Assembly (NCBI RefSeq): GCF_040784935.1
Contig: NZ_CP160680.1
Location: forward strand, 1 to 64,000
Direction of reading: 5' to 3'
DNA from: Lewinella sp. LCG006
Lineage (GTDB): Bacteria; Bacteroidota; Bacteroidia; Chitinophagales; Saprospiraceae
Length of the DNA stretch: 64,000 nt
Part shown: piece after piece, positions 25,560-35,500 of the stretch
How positions within the stretch are numbered: the first letter of the stretch is position 1
Layout of the letters: every line of letters starts with the position of its first letter
Translations under genes and position numbers: made by a program
Notes under the pieces: model-generated
Seen by the model: the letters and a program-made list of their open reading frames with translations, nothing else
Databases searched by the model: none
What the model was told of the DNA's origin: nothing

Positions 25560-26256
25560 GGAGAAAAAACAGTTGCTTACCTGGATCAGTTTTCCAAGCA
25601 AAGAAGAAATAAGACTGAGCCTAGCAACCGTTTATTTACAATGTGACTGCCGTAAATTTCTGATCACTCACATTAGACAGCCTTTCACTTCTTATCTTAT
25701 TGACTTGAGCTCATCACAAAAGCAATTAATTGAGGGATACTCAAAAAAGCTACGGCAAAATATAAAGCGAGCACAGAAAGCTCAAATTTTTATTGAACGT
25801 GACCAAAATCCAACAGCAGTTATTTCACTCTTCTCGCCTACCGCTAAGGAGAAGAAACTCAATCCGATCAGCGAAGCCAACTTTCTCACCAAGGTGGATT
25901 TTTTAATTACCAGAGCAATTCACCCTAAATACGGCATTTTAGCCGCCCATGCTTACCAGCTAGACCTTACTAGCAAAAAAGTGAAAGGGCTTTATAATGC
26001 TTCCGCATTCCGCCAGTATGCCGATGATAATATTTTGCAATACCTCTGTGGGCAAGCAAATTCCATGCTTTATCATGAAGATTTTGCCTACTTCCGTAAA
26101 TTGGGCTACCGAACTTATGACTTTGGAGGATACGGTGGAAACGCTTCTGGAGTAGATTATTTTAAAGATCGCTTTGGAGGGACTGTCACTACCCAATACA
26201 ACTACTACCCTGTTTGGTACTTTTTGGTAAGAAAAATTCGTCAGGCTTGGAAATAG
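25552..26256 (+). CDS. FemAB/GNAT-type acyl or aminoacyl transferase
   Basis: A 234-residue protein with features of the FemAB-like GNAT fold: KKLRQNIKRAQKA (about 65-77), then YDFGGYGGN and YFKDRFGGTVT near the C-terminus. FemAB relatives move amino acids from aminoacyl-tRNA, and other members move acetyl groups. It is shorter than canonical FemA proteins, so it may be a single GNAT-pair version. The setting suggests modification of an amino sugar or lipid-linked glycan. The preceding gene overlaps by 8 bases and the next begins 6 bases on. Confidence 0.7.
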   Translation: MIEEKKQLLTWISFPSKEEIRLSLATVYLQCDCRKFLITHIRQPFTSYLIDLSSSQKQLIEGYSKKLRQNIKRAQKAQIFIERDQNPTAVISLFSPTAKEKKLNPISEANFLTKVDFLITRAIHPKYGILAAHAYQLDLTSKKVKGLYNASAFRQYADDNILQYLCGQANSMLYHEDFAYFRKLGYRTYDFGGYGGNASGVDYFKDRFGGTVTTQYNYYPVWYFLVRKIRQAWK

Positions 26257-26262
26257 TAATGC

Positions 26263-27201
26263 ATGTTTAATAATCTAAGATATCGTGAATATTGTGAAGC
26301 TTATGCAAGTGATATTCCATTATTTCATCAACCATGGTGGTTGGATGCCGTAGCGGGACGAGATCAGTGGAATGGGCTTGTGAGTGGTGCTACTTTTGCA
26401 AGCAAACCAAGTATTCTACCTATTTATTCCACTAGTAAATGGTTCCTTTCGAAAATCCATAAACCAGCCTTGACCACTTACCAAGGGCCCATTTGGGCGG
26501 GGTACGGTATGCTACATCCATTGGAGCAAATGCGGGTAGTAAGCAAGACATGGCCTGACCTTATCAAGCAGATTCCTCCTACCACTTCCTTTCGGCATAC
26601 TATTTTTCCAGATTTCCAATATGCCTACCCGTTTCATGAAGCTGGCTTTGAATTAGGTATCCGGTATACCTATACAATTGATTTAAATCAACCCATTGAA
26701 TCGATTTTTAAAAATTTCAGACGGGACGTCAAAAGGAAACTAAACAAAACAATTGATAATTACCAAATAGTAGAAAGTAGTGACTTAAGTCTGTTCTTTC
26801 CTTTATTAAATAATGTCTATCAACGGCAAAATCAACCAACCCCATTTTCATACGCCTTTTTAGAGCACCTCTTTTTAAGTGCACATGAGCAAGCGCAAGT
26901 AAAACTTTTCTTACTCCAAGGTTCAGCTCGACATACTCTGGGGGGAGTCCTTCTTTTTTATGACCATCAGCGCGTCTACTTACTAGCTTCAGGTTTAAAT
27001 GAATACGGTAGAAAAACAGGTACGTTTCAACAGCTAATCTGGCATACACTTCAATATTTCAGCACTAGCAAGCAAGTCTTTGATTTTTGTGGGAGTATGA
27101 TGGGAAATGTGGTGGATAGTAATCAGTCAATGGGGGGACTTGCCCATGCATATTTGGAGGTAAGTAAACGTAAGGGGATGGTAAAATTGTTGGGGGTATG
27201 A
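26263..27201 (+). CDS. Second FemAB/GNAT-type transferase
   Basis: A 312-residue protein of the acetyltransferase_6 (BioF2-like/FemAB) type. The N-terminal lobe contains the LFHQPWWLDAVAG motif typical of this group. The C-terminal lobe contains FRRDVKRKLNK, then VYLLASGLNEYGRKTGTFQQ and VFDFCGSMMGN. It differs strongly from its upstream neighbour, so the two are not a recent duplication. They could act on different positions of the same sugar. The last 4 bases overlap the GT2 start. Confidence 0.75.
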   Translation: MFNNLRYREYCEAYASDIPLFHQPWWLDAVAGRDQWNGLVSGATFASKPSILPIYSTSKWFLSKIHKPALTTYQGPIWAGYGMLHPLEQMRVVSKTWPDLIKQIPPTTSFRHTIFPDFQYAYPFHEAGFELGIRYTYTIDLNQPIESIFKNFRRDVKRKLNKTIDNYQIVESSDLSLFFPLLNNVYQRQNQPTPFSYAFLEHLFLSAHEQAQVKLFLLQGSARHTLGGVLLFYDHQRVYLLASGLNEYGRKTGTFQQLIWHTLQYFSTSKQVFDFCGSMMGNVVDSNQSMGGLAHAYLEVSKRKGMVKLLGV

Positions 27202-28091
27202 ATAAAATCATCAGTGTAATTATTCCTCATTACAACAACTTAGTGAAACTAGATAGTTGCCTTACTGCTCTTTTTTGCCGAGATTATAGTGCATTTCAAA
27301 TAGAGTATATTGTCGTAGATAATGGATCAACTATTTCATTGGCTAAGATAAAAGAAAAACATACTAAAGTAACTTGGCTATTAGAAACTAGCATTCAAAG
27401 TCCATATCCCTGTAGAAATAAAGGAATACAACATGCTCGTGGTGATATTATAGTCTTATTAGATTCGAATTGTGTTCCATTAGAAAATTTCTTTGAGTTA
27501 GGATTAAAGTCATTACAAGACGGTAATGATGTGGTTGGAGGGCAATTGCGATTTATTCGTTCGAACAGCCTAACAAGTAGATATGATCAATTATACAGTA
27601 CTATCCGTCCTACTACAAATACCTTTACAAGTTTACCCGGAGGATGTTTATTTGTCTCTAGGTTAGTTTTTAATAAAATAAATTTATTCCTTCCTTGTGT
27701 TCGCTCTTTAGGGGATATCGAATGGACCACAAGAGCTTATCAAGCAGGTTTTAATTTAAGCATAACCGATCAACCTATTGTAAGTTATCAAGCAAAAGAA
27801 TGGATACCATTTTGCAAAAAAATGATACGACTAGGACGTGGAAAAAAAGAAATCTATATAAACAATGGTGGCAATTTATTTTCTTTTTATTGGGGCTTTA
27901 ATTTATTAAAGAGTTTTTTGCCTCCTAATCCTTCCTTTGTTAAAAGAATGAATAATATCAATCGTCACGAGGGGACGCAATTGAGTCTTGGTGTTATTTT
28001 TATTTTTTGTTGGATAACTAAATTATTGCGCGGAATAGGGATGTTTTTCAGTAGGGTTAAAAGCCCCAGGGCAGCCCCTAAATTAACATAA
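27198..28091 (+). CDS. Glycosyltransferase family 2
   Basis: A 297-residue GT-A enzyme. The N-terminal Rossmann-like part starts SVIIPHYNNLVKLDSCLTAL, and the acidic donor-binding region reads VVDNGSTIS and IIVLLDSNCVP. The DxD is replaced by DSN, a common variant. No long membrane segments are seen apart from a hydrophobic C-terminal stretch. Last gene of the plus-strand glycan operon, convergent with the minus-strand arm. No terminator is evident in the 26-base gap. Confidence 0.88.
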   Translation: MNKIISVIIPHYNNLVKLDSCLTALFCRDYSAFQIEYIVVDNGSTISLAKIKEKHTKVTWLLETSIQSPYPCRNKGIQHARGDIIVLLDSNCVPLENFFELGLKSLQDGNDVVGGQLRFIRSNSLTSRYDQLYSTIRPTTNTFTSLPGGCLFVSRLVFNKINLFLPCVRSLGDIEWTTRAYQAGFNLSITDQPIVSYQAKEWIPFCKKMIRLGRGKKEIYINNGGNLFSFYWGFNLLKSFLPPNPSFVKRMNNINRHEGTQLSLGVIFIFCWITKLLRGIGMFFSRVKSPRAAPKLT

Positions 28092-28117
28092 GGAGTGGTG
28101 GTTCCTGAAAACATCAA

Positions 28118-29314
28118 TTACCTTTCAAAAAGAACATCCTGATAAGTCTCCAACAAATTTCGGGCATTTTTTTTAATATTGAATTTTAAAAAAGCAAACT
28201 GTTGGGCTTTGGCACTAAATAAGGAATAATCAAAAGCTGTTAAGTCATAAAAGTTAGCGATAGCATTCACTAAGGCTTGTTGATCACCTTCTGCTACTAA
28301 TAATCCTGTTTCACCATTTTTGACAACATTGGGAATATCACAATGCTTAGTAGCTATAATTGGTAAACCTTGCCATTGTGCCTTAAGTAGTAATACGGGT
28401 GCCCCTCCTTCACAATCTCTTTCTACGCTGTATTGGCTAGGTTGAATGAGAACATGATATTTAGCCATGAATTTATTCACTTCTTGATAGTTTACCCACG
28501 GAAGAATCGAGATCCTATCAGCCCAGGGTTTGTTTTCCAGATATTCTAAAACCTTCTTAGCGTAAGCTTTATCACGATGATCACCAGCTAATGTTAAGCT
28601 TAGATTAGGGCAAGTTTTAAAGGCATCCTCAAATGCTTTTACCGTGTTTAACTGACCTTTTTTTTCTGTGAAAGAAGCTAGTTGCAATAGCTTTAACTCT
28701 CCTTTATTCTTTTTTTGGGGTGAAGCTGGTAATATATCATCAATACCAAGGGATTGAATTTTTAGTTTTTCTTTTGGGCAACCCATCTTTTCCAAAATTG
28801 AAATTCCATGAGGGCCTTCACAAAGGATATATGTGGCTCTAGAAAAAATTTTTTGGTAAAGCTTTATATACCGAGGTTTAGTAAATGGTAGATACTCGTA
28901 ATCGTATCCATAAAAAGATACAATCAGCGGTAAATTATTTTGCTCTAAAAAAGGGAGATAATATACTGCTACCGGTGCAAAATGGGCATGTACTAACTGA
29001 ATTTCATGCTGGTATACATAGTCATTTATGATTTGAAAATCATTAGTAGTACTAAGCTGTAATAAATGCCTACCTATTCTTTTTCCTATTCGAGCAGCAA
29101 AAGAAGGAGGTGATTTTAAAGGAATCCTCAACAGATCTCCCTGGTAAGTAGTCACAAATTTAAAAGCTGGATCATAAAAGTTATTTGGTAAAAATTGGCG
29201 GGTCGCAATGTGAACCTCTACTTGAGGGGTGTGACGAACTAAATCAAAAGCCCACTGCTCAGACAAAGGCAGATAGCTATTAAAGAGATGTAAAACCTTT
29301 ATCAAATTTTCCAT
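28118..29314 (-). CDS. Glycosyltransferase family 4
   Basis: A 398-residue GT-B enzyme using the internal ATG at 29314 (MENLIKVLHLFN), which places the start 7 bases after the flippase stop; an ATG at 29347 would overlap that gene. The donor-site segment reads ERDCEGGAPVLLLKAQWQGLPI, and the end of the domain has ANFYDL. It is the last gene of the minus-strand operon running from the PorU-like gene and likely builds the same glycan. Confidence 0.88.
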   Translation of the reverse strand: MENLIKVLHLFNSYLPLSEQWAFDLVRHTPQVEVHIATRQFLPNNFYDPAFKFVTTYQGDLLRIPLKSPPSFAARIGKRIGRHLLQLSTTNDFQIINDYVYQHEIQLVHAHFAPVAVYYLPFLEQNNLPLIVSFYGYDYEYLPFTKPRYIKLYQKIFSRATYILCEGPHGISILEKMGCPKEKLKIQSLGIDDILPASPQKKNKGELKLLQLASFTEKKGQLNTVKAFEDAFKTCPNLSLTLAGDHRDKAYAKKVLEYLENKPWADRISILPWVNYQEVNKFMAKYHVLIQPSQYSVERDCEGGAPVLLLKAQWQGLPIIATKHCDIPNVVKNGETGLLVAEGDQQALVNAIANFYDLTAFDYSLFSAKAQQFAFLKFNIKKNARNLLETYQDVLFER

Positions 29315-29321
29315 AAGCAAG

Positions 29322-30776
29322 CTATTTAATGATCTTTTTAGCGACAAAATAGATGGTCTTTAATTCTTTTGGAATAAAGAGATATAAACAGAAGCAATAA
29401 ATAAGTAAACTGAAAGTAAATTTCATTAATAGTGCTAGTAGTAAGTTAAAGACGGTCAGATCAAGAAAGAAATCTACTGTAGATAATCCACAGCATACGA
29501 ATAACGAAGCAACTAAAAATGGTGCTAACTTGGATAACAAATTGCTCAATGTTAGTTGAATCAACTGTCCAGCATAATAATACTCCAAAAAAAAAGCAAT
29601 GAATGATCCAAGAGCATAGAACAGGGTAAGTTTTTCAATTCCTTGGTGAACTCCAATTAAAATAATCAGAATCAAGAATGACTTAACAACGATCCCTACT
29701 CTAAATTGTAATCGGGTTCCCCCTCTTGCTGTATAGATAGTTCCTACTAAAGTACCAATAGACTGAATAGCCCCTAAAAACGCTAATATTCGTAAAATTG
29801 GAACCATCTCAAGCCACTGCTTACCTAAGACGACAAAGACTATCCCTTCTGTTTCCATTCCTAAAAAAGACATCAATGGAAAAGCTATCAATGCAATAAC
29901 TTGTACGTTTAAAAGAAATATTCTTCTTGTTTCCTCATCATTATCCTGCAAGGATGATAAAAGGGGAAACAATAGACGTGCAGCTACCCCCGCCAGTTTC
30001 CTTACAGGTAAAAGCATAATACTATATGCCCGATTATAAATCCCTAATGATGCTTGTCCCCATATTTTCCCTACCATTACATCATCTACGTTTCTAACTA
30101 CATAATTCAAAAGGCTATCCCCTAATAATGGTAATGAATAATTACGTATTTGGGTCAAAGTTGATTTGCTCCAAGAAAAGGAAGGCATCCAAGGTATTGT
30201 CAACCATAAGAAACTGACCATTACTATTTCGGCGATCAAGCCTTTCATCACAATACTATATACTCCGTATCCTTTCCATGCTGAATAAATCGCTATTCCA
30301 CCTCCTATTATTTGACTTAAGATTTTTGCATAAAAGAGTACTTTAAAATCAATCTTCTTTACTAATTGAGCTTGTGGAAAAATAGAGAAAGAGGAAATAA
30401 AAAATGAAACAATTAGTAAAAAATAAACATTAGCAAAATCACTATCGCTTTGATAAAAGTGAACAATAGGCTCTGTCATTAAAAGTAAGAAAAGAAAGAG
30501 TATAATATTGATTAAAACTAGTAACCAGAAGATAGAATTTGCATAATTTTTGTCTACAGATTTTTGTTGAACAAAAGCACTTGAAAGTCCTGGATCTTTA
30601 AGTAGCCCAACAACTCCAAGAAAAGCAGTAATCATGATAATTTGCCCAAAATCACCCGGTACTAACAAACGTAGCAAAACGATATTGATTAAAAAACCTA
30701 AAACTTGCTGAACAAGCTGGTCTACAACTGACCACCTTACTGCCGATTTAATTACTTGATTTCGTTGATCGGACAT
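29322..30776 (-). CDS. Wzx-type polysaccharide flippase
   Basis: A 484-residue polytopic membrane protein of the polysaccharide biosynthesis (MOP/Wzx) superfamily with about 12-14 hydrophobic segments. The N-terminus reads SAVRWSVVDQLVQQVLGFLI, and GDFGQIIMITAFLGVVGLL follows. It would flip a lipid-linked oligosaccharide from the inner to outer leaflet. Its stop is 1 base before the start region of the acyltransferase, so it is tightly packed in the operon. No wzy polymerase is visible in the window, so the glycan could be short or polymerised by genes elsewhere. Confidence 0.88.
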   Translation of the reverse strand: MSDQRNQVIKSAVRWSVVDQLVQQVLGFLINIVLLRLLVPGDFGQIIMITAFLGVVGLLKDPGLSSAFVQQKSVDKNYANSIFWLLVLINIILFLFLLLMTEPIVHFYQSDSDFANVYFLLIVSFFISSFSIFPQAQLVKKIDFKVLFYAKILSQIIGGGIAIYSAWKGYGVYSIVMKGLIAEIVMVSFLWLTIPWMPSFSWSKSTLTQIRNYSLPLLGDSLLNYVVRNVDDVMVGKIWGQASLGIYNRAYSIMLLPVRKLAGVAARLLFPLLSSLQDNDEETRRIFLLNVQVIALIAFPLMSFLGMETEGIVFVVLGKQWLEMVPILRILAFLGAIQSIGTLVGTIYTARGGTRLQFRVGIVVKSFLILIILIGVHQGIEKLTLFYALGSFIAFFLEYYYAGQLIQLTLSNLLSKLAPFLVASLFVCCGLSTVDFFLDLTVFNLLLALLMKFTFSLLIYCFCLYLFIPKELKTIYFVAKKIIK

Positions 30777-31397
30777 CTAGTTTGCCATTTCTTTCAAATA
30801 ACTAACTTGTAAACTAGGGTATTCTGATAAAAATGAAGCATCCAATTTTCGGGTATCTCCGATAACCCGAGCTGGGTTACCCACAACAATAGAGAACTCA
30901 GAGATATCGCTAACAACAATGGCTCCTGCTCCAATAACTGCGTAATTCCCAATAGTAACTCCTGGTAAAATTTTTGCACCAGTACCAATGAATACAAACT
31001 TTCCAACAGTGGTTTTTTTTCTTATAAAACCTATTTTGTCTCCTTCACCAACTGTAGTATAGTCATCCCCGTAAAGGCGGATTGCTATATGACTACTATG
31101 ACTTATGATACAGGCATGTGCGGCTATTTGAGTTCCCTCACCGATAGATAAACCACCTGATCCATCCAACACTGCAAAATGACCAACAAACACGTTATCT
31201 GCCATATCAATTCCTGGCTTATTTTGCAAGATGGCTGTGTTGCTTATTCGAACTCTTGGTAATTTATCTTGATTTGAATTAACGAATCCCCACTTCATTT
31301 TGGAGTCGATTAAATTATTACTAGCATAATATTTCCAGCTTATTCTTTTCACAATTGAGAAAAAAATATGCTTAATTGAGTTCTTCAATGACATCAT
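30777..31397 (-). CDS. Hexapeptide-repeat (left-handed beta-helix) acyltransferase
   Basis: A 206-residue transferase with hexapeptide repeats from about 55 to 185 ([47 protein letters not shown]). Members usually add acetyl or formyl groups to sugar amines or hydroxyls. It sits between the WecE-like aminotransferase and the flippase and overlaps the aminotransferase gene by 26 bases, so it probably acylates the amino group that WecE introduces. Confidence 0.88.
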   Translation of the reverse strand: MMSLKNSIKHIFFSIVKRISWKYYASNNLIDSKMKWGFVNSNQDKLPRVRISNTAILQNKPGIDMADNVFVGHFAVLDGSGGLSIGEGTQIAAHACIISHSSHIAIRLYGDDYTTVGEGDKIGFIRKKTTVGKFVFIGTGAKILPGVTIGNYAVIGAGAIVVSDISEFSIVVGNPARVIGDTRKLDASFLSEYPSLQVSYLKEMAN

Positions 31398-32505
31398 TTA
31401 CGGTTTTTACAACATCAATGACCACTTCTTGATTTAGATCACTATAAATAGGTAGACGAATAAGGTTTCTACTTAATTTCGTAGTAAAAACATCTTCTCC
31501 TGAAAAGTGACAGATCTGAACTCCTTTTGGGCTTTTATGAAGGGGTGGATAATGAAATGCAGTCTGAATTCCTTTCTGAAGTAATCGTTCAGCAAATTGT
31601 TCAACGGGCTTAAGTGTTGGATTAATTAAATAGTACACATGTGCATTACTCATGACTAAATCACAAAACCTGTTTTCGGAGTTGAATGCTTCGAATCCAT
31701 GATGATACATTTCATATACTACTTTACGAGCCTTTGTGACGGCCGAAACATTAATAATTTGGCTGTACAAAAATGCTGCATTCAATTCACTCATAAGATA
31801 ACTTGACCCTAGCGCTATCCATCGATATTTATCAACAAATCCTTTTTGAAATGCCGTACGATTAGTACCTTTTTCTCTAATGATTTCGGCTAGCTCTCCA
31901 TAGGTATCATTATTAACAAGTAAGGCTCCTCCTTCGCCACAATGGATGTTTTTAGTTGCATGAAAACTAATTGTACCCAAATCACCAATAGTACCCAAGT
32001 GTTGTCCATTCCAATACGCATCAATACAATGGGCAGCATCCTCAACAACTTTTATACCATGCTTTTTTGCTATCCCCATTATCGCCTCCATATCACAAGC
32101 CACCCCGCCATAATGCATGGCAAGGATAACTTTTGTACGTTCTGTTATTGCCTCAGGAATATGCAAAGGATCAATATTCATTGTTTTAGGATCGACATCT
32201 ACGAACACGATCTTGGCACCTCTTAATACAAAAGCATTAGCAGCGGAAACAAAATTGAATGAAGACATTATCACCTCGTCTCCTTCTTCAATATTTAACA
32301 AAAGAGCACACATCTCTAAAGCGTGTGTACAAGAAGACGTGAGTAGAACTTTTGATGCACTTGTAAGTTGCTTTAGCTCAAATTCACAAAGCTTCGTGTA
32401 AAAACCATTACCCGAAAATGATCTTCTTATAATTGCATCTTTCAGATATTTATCTTCCTCTCCAGACAAATAGGGTAAGTGGAAGGGAATTGTCTGAGTA
32501 ATCAT
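31372..32505 (-). CDS. wecE: WecE/RffA-like dTDP-4-amino-4,6-dideoxygalactose transaminase
   Basis: A PLP-dependent sugar aminotransferase of the DegT/DnrJ/EryC1/StrS family, 377 residues. PLP-lysine Lys185 lies in SFHATKN, and Asp156 in VVEDAAH. Several segments are close to E. coli WecE, such as [30 protein letters not shown] and [12 protein letters not shown]. WecE transfers an amino group to a dTDP-4-keto-6-deoxyglucose. A family member, PorR, is needed for the anionic LPS that T9SS cargo is attached to in Porphyromonas. The start codon overlaps the PorU-like stop (ATGA). Confidence 0.9.
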   Translation of the reverse strand: MITQTIPFHLPYLSGEEDKYLKDAIIRRSFSGNGFYTKLCEFELKQLTSASKVLLTSSCTHALEMCALLLNIEEGDEVIMSSFNFVSAANAFVLRGAKIVFVDVDPKTMNIDPLHIPEAITERTKVILAMHYGGVACDMEAIMGIAKKHGIKVVEDAAHCIDAYWNGQHLGTIGDLGTISFHATKNIHCGEGGALLVNNDTYGELAEIIREKGTNRTAFQKGFVDKYRWIALGSSYLMSELNAAFLYSQIINVSAVTKARKVVYEMYHHGFEAFNSENRFCDLVMSNAHVYYLINPTLKPVEQFAERLLQKGIQTAFHYPPLHKSPKGVQICHFSGEDVFTTKLSRNLIRLPIYSDLNQEVVIDVVKTVNDVIEELN

Positions 32506-35500
32506 CGTAGGATAACTATTTTACCAATACCGTTCTTGAAGAAAACATCTTGCTCACTTTGTCGATGCTTTACTGTTTGCCCTGATATTTTATCCTTGAC
32601 GATTACCCGGTAAAGGTAGACTCCATTAGCTAGCCTATCTCCGTAATTGTCATTACCATCCCAAACATATTCTGTTTGATGTGTACCAATAGACAAGGGA
32701 CCTAGCTCTGAACTATTGATCTCTTTAACTACACGTCCAGAAACAGTCATGATTTGAATATTAATATCTACCGAGGGTTCTATTCCCGTAAGTGTATACA
32801 CAAAACGAGTTTGGGTAGAAAAAGGATTCGGATAAGGCAAGAAATGGGATATTTGTTGCTCTTTTATTATTTCAAATGAAGTCTCATAAAGAAGTCGACC
32901 AGCTAGATTACCACTTGGATCACCGCCTTTAATCTCTAATTTGTAGATACCATCAGATAAAAATTCTGGTTGAAACAACATTTCCGCCCAATTTTCATTT
33001 TCACTTAATTCACTAAAAAACTCTACTTGATTTTGATTATTGGAAATTAAGTTTCTATGACCATCAGGTTGGATCAGATAAACTTCTAGTAGTGCTGGAT
33101 TATCAAGTGGCAAGTATGGATTTTCATCCGAAATTTTTATTCTTACTTGTGTATTACCGGCTACTAAATCTCCTTCTAGAATGTGCTGACCATCAAAAGT
33201 TACATCAATAACAGGGGCGATAACATCTTCAATAGTGTAAATTTTTTTGTTTAAAAAATTATTAAACCGAACCAACTCAAAAGGATCATCATCAGGATTG
33301 ATTTCTGCAAAAAGTTGACTTTCACCAGCTACAGATTCCGTTGATAAACTAAGCCCCCATTTCACGATAGAGTCAGGTAAGATCGCTTTAATCTTTGTAT
33401 TCCCTTGCTGTTGTATTGAAGACTGATATTGCCAGGCATAGTTTACTGAAACACTATCCATTAAGTTTACAGGGCTAAGATTTGTGATACCAATGGAAAA
33501 ATCATAAGTAGCTCCCTGCGCTAAAGAATCTGAAGAAGAAGTAAAGTACGATGCCGCATCAAAGGCTAACTCTAAAGGTTCCAAGTGGCTAATATGCCAA
33601 TAAGTTAACTGAGGGGGCGTTCGATTTTCCTCATCAAATGCTTGCCATTTCAATTGAAGATAAGGAAAGGCTTCTAGATTGAGTGATGCTAAATCTAGCA
33701 TATTGTCTTCTAAATTAACTACAATACTTGATACCGAATCAAGACTCACTCTACTCATACCTGCATAAATCACAAGCTGGCAGGAATCCATTGAAGACAG
33801 TCCAGAAAAGCCCCAACTTAAATCCTCCCAATTCTGTACTGGACCAATGATGGGAGAATAATAACTACCACTACTCAAAGTAGTAGGAATGTAAGTATCT
33901 ACATTAATTTCACCGTTTTGATCGGGTGCAATTGCTTCACCTAAAACGCCGGCATTTTTCTTATAGAAAAGCGTATATGGCACTGACCCCAATAACTCCA
34001 ACTGTCGAGCAAGGGCTCCACCATTCTCTTCTAGAATTTGAAAAATATTTCTACCTGTTATTAAGCTATCTGCCGCCCACTGTTCTGGCATAAAATCAGG
34101 TTCAACTCCCTTAAGTATCGTAAAAAAAAGCACATAGGCATCTTCAGGTACTATTTCCGTCAGGAATACCGCTAGGTTTTCTCTTTGTTCTATATTTTGC
34201 GTCGGAAATGCAAAAACCCTTGATCCACCTGTTGGCACACCATAATCTCCGGCATTAAAAGTACCTGCTCCAGGAGGATTGCGCCAAAATCCATTAGGAT
34301 CATCAGGTTCATAAACTACGACGGCGACACCTTCATCTAAGTAGTTCCATGGGCGTACAGATGAAGCAGGACTTTCAAAGTTATACTGCAATCCAGGGCG
34401 GTCTCCAGCATCCCAAATTTTATTTCTAACCCTTACATTGAACTCCTGAATTCCAAAATCAAAGCGTTGTTCTTCATTCAATTCTAAATCCGAAAAAGTT
34501 CCATTCAACCATTGTCCCCAGTGACCTTGTCCCCAGCCTGATGATGCATTATTTAGAAAAGTAAAAGAATTGGTCTCCCACAAATATGTTCCTCCAGTAT
34601 AGATACTATCAGGCGCTATCCTCCAATAATAGACAACGCTTTCTTGCCAATCAATAGCTGGTTGCCAACGAATAACCCCTCCTCTTTGAAATCGATTAGT
34701 TTGATCAATTGGAAAGGTAAAATTAGGCGTTGTATCTAATTGTAAAATATAGTCCCTTTCAGGAGCTAGAGCATCAGCAGTAACTGCTTTTAACACTAAT
34801 TCTGCGTTATTGACCAATGCATAATTTGCTGGCCATACCGGCTTAGCTGCATTATCAATCACAAAAAAAGGAACACCCAGTTCTCCATTACTTTGGCGAA
34901 GTTCGTTATTATCTTCAGCATAAAGTATTGGGCTTTCAAGGATTTCATATCCCGCGTCTACTTCTAGTAACAAACGATTTAGCCCTACTGCGTCCTTTCC
35001 TATGCTAGGAATTTTTGTAGACAAATCAACGGAATACGCTGGTGCTGCTATTCTCATGTTTTTCAAAAACCGAATATCTCCACCAGGTAATTGTTGATGC
35101 ATTTTCACCGAAATTGAATCAACAACATAGCTACCCAAATTTAAGACTGAAAAACTAAGCTGGAAACTATCATTTTGTATACTTAATATAGTTGGTGTAA
35201 ATTTTATACTGGTAGATTCAGGAACAAAGTCTGGACCAGAAGAAGGGTTGAGTCGAAATGCGGGATCGCCATGTATTGTAAATTGTTCATTTAAAGTTCC
35301 ATAAGCTTGATCAGTAAAGTTTTCAAAATTCGAAATGGTTGCGCGTATCCCATCACCTATTGGTCTACCATATAGATCCGTACTCATCTGCTCATAGAAA
35401 TAGCGGCCAAAATTGCTTAAAGCATGAATAAATCCTAAACCACGCGAAGCTCCGTAAACTCCAGCACCGCTGTTTTCGAGAAAAATAAAACGTTCACCAA

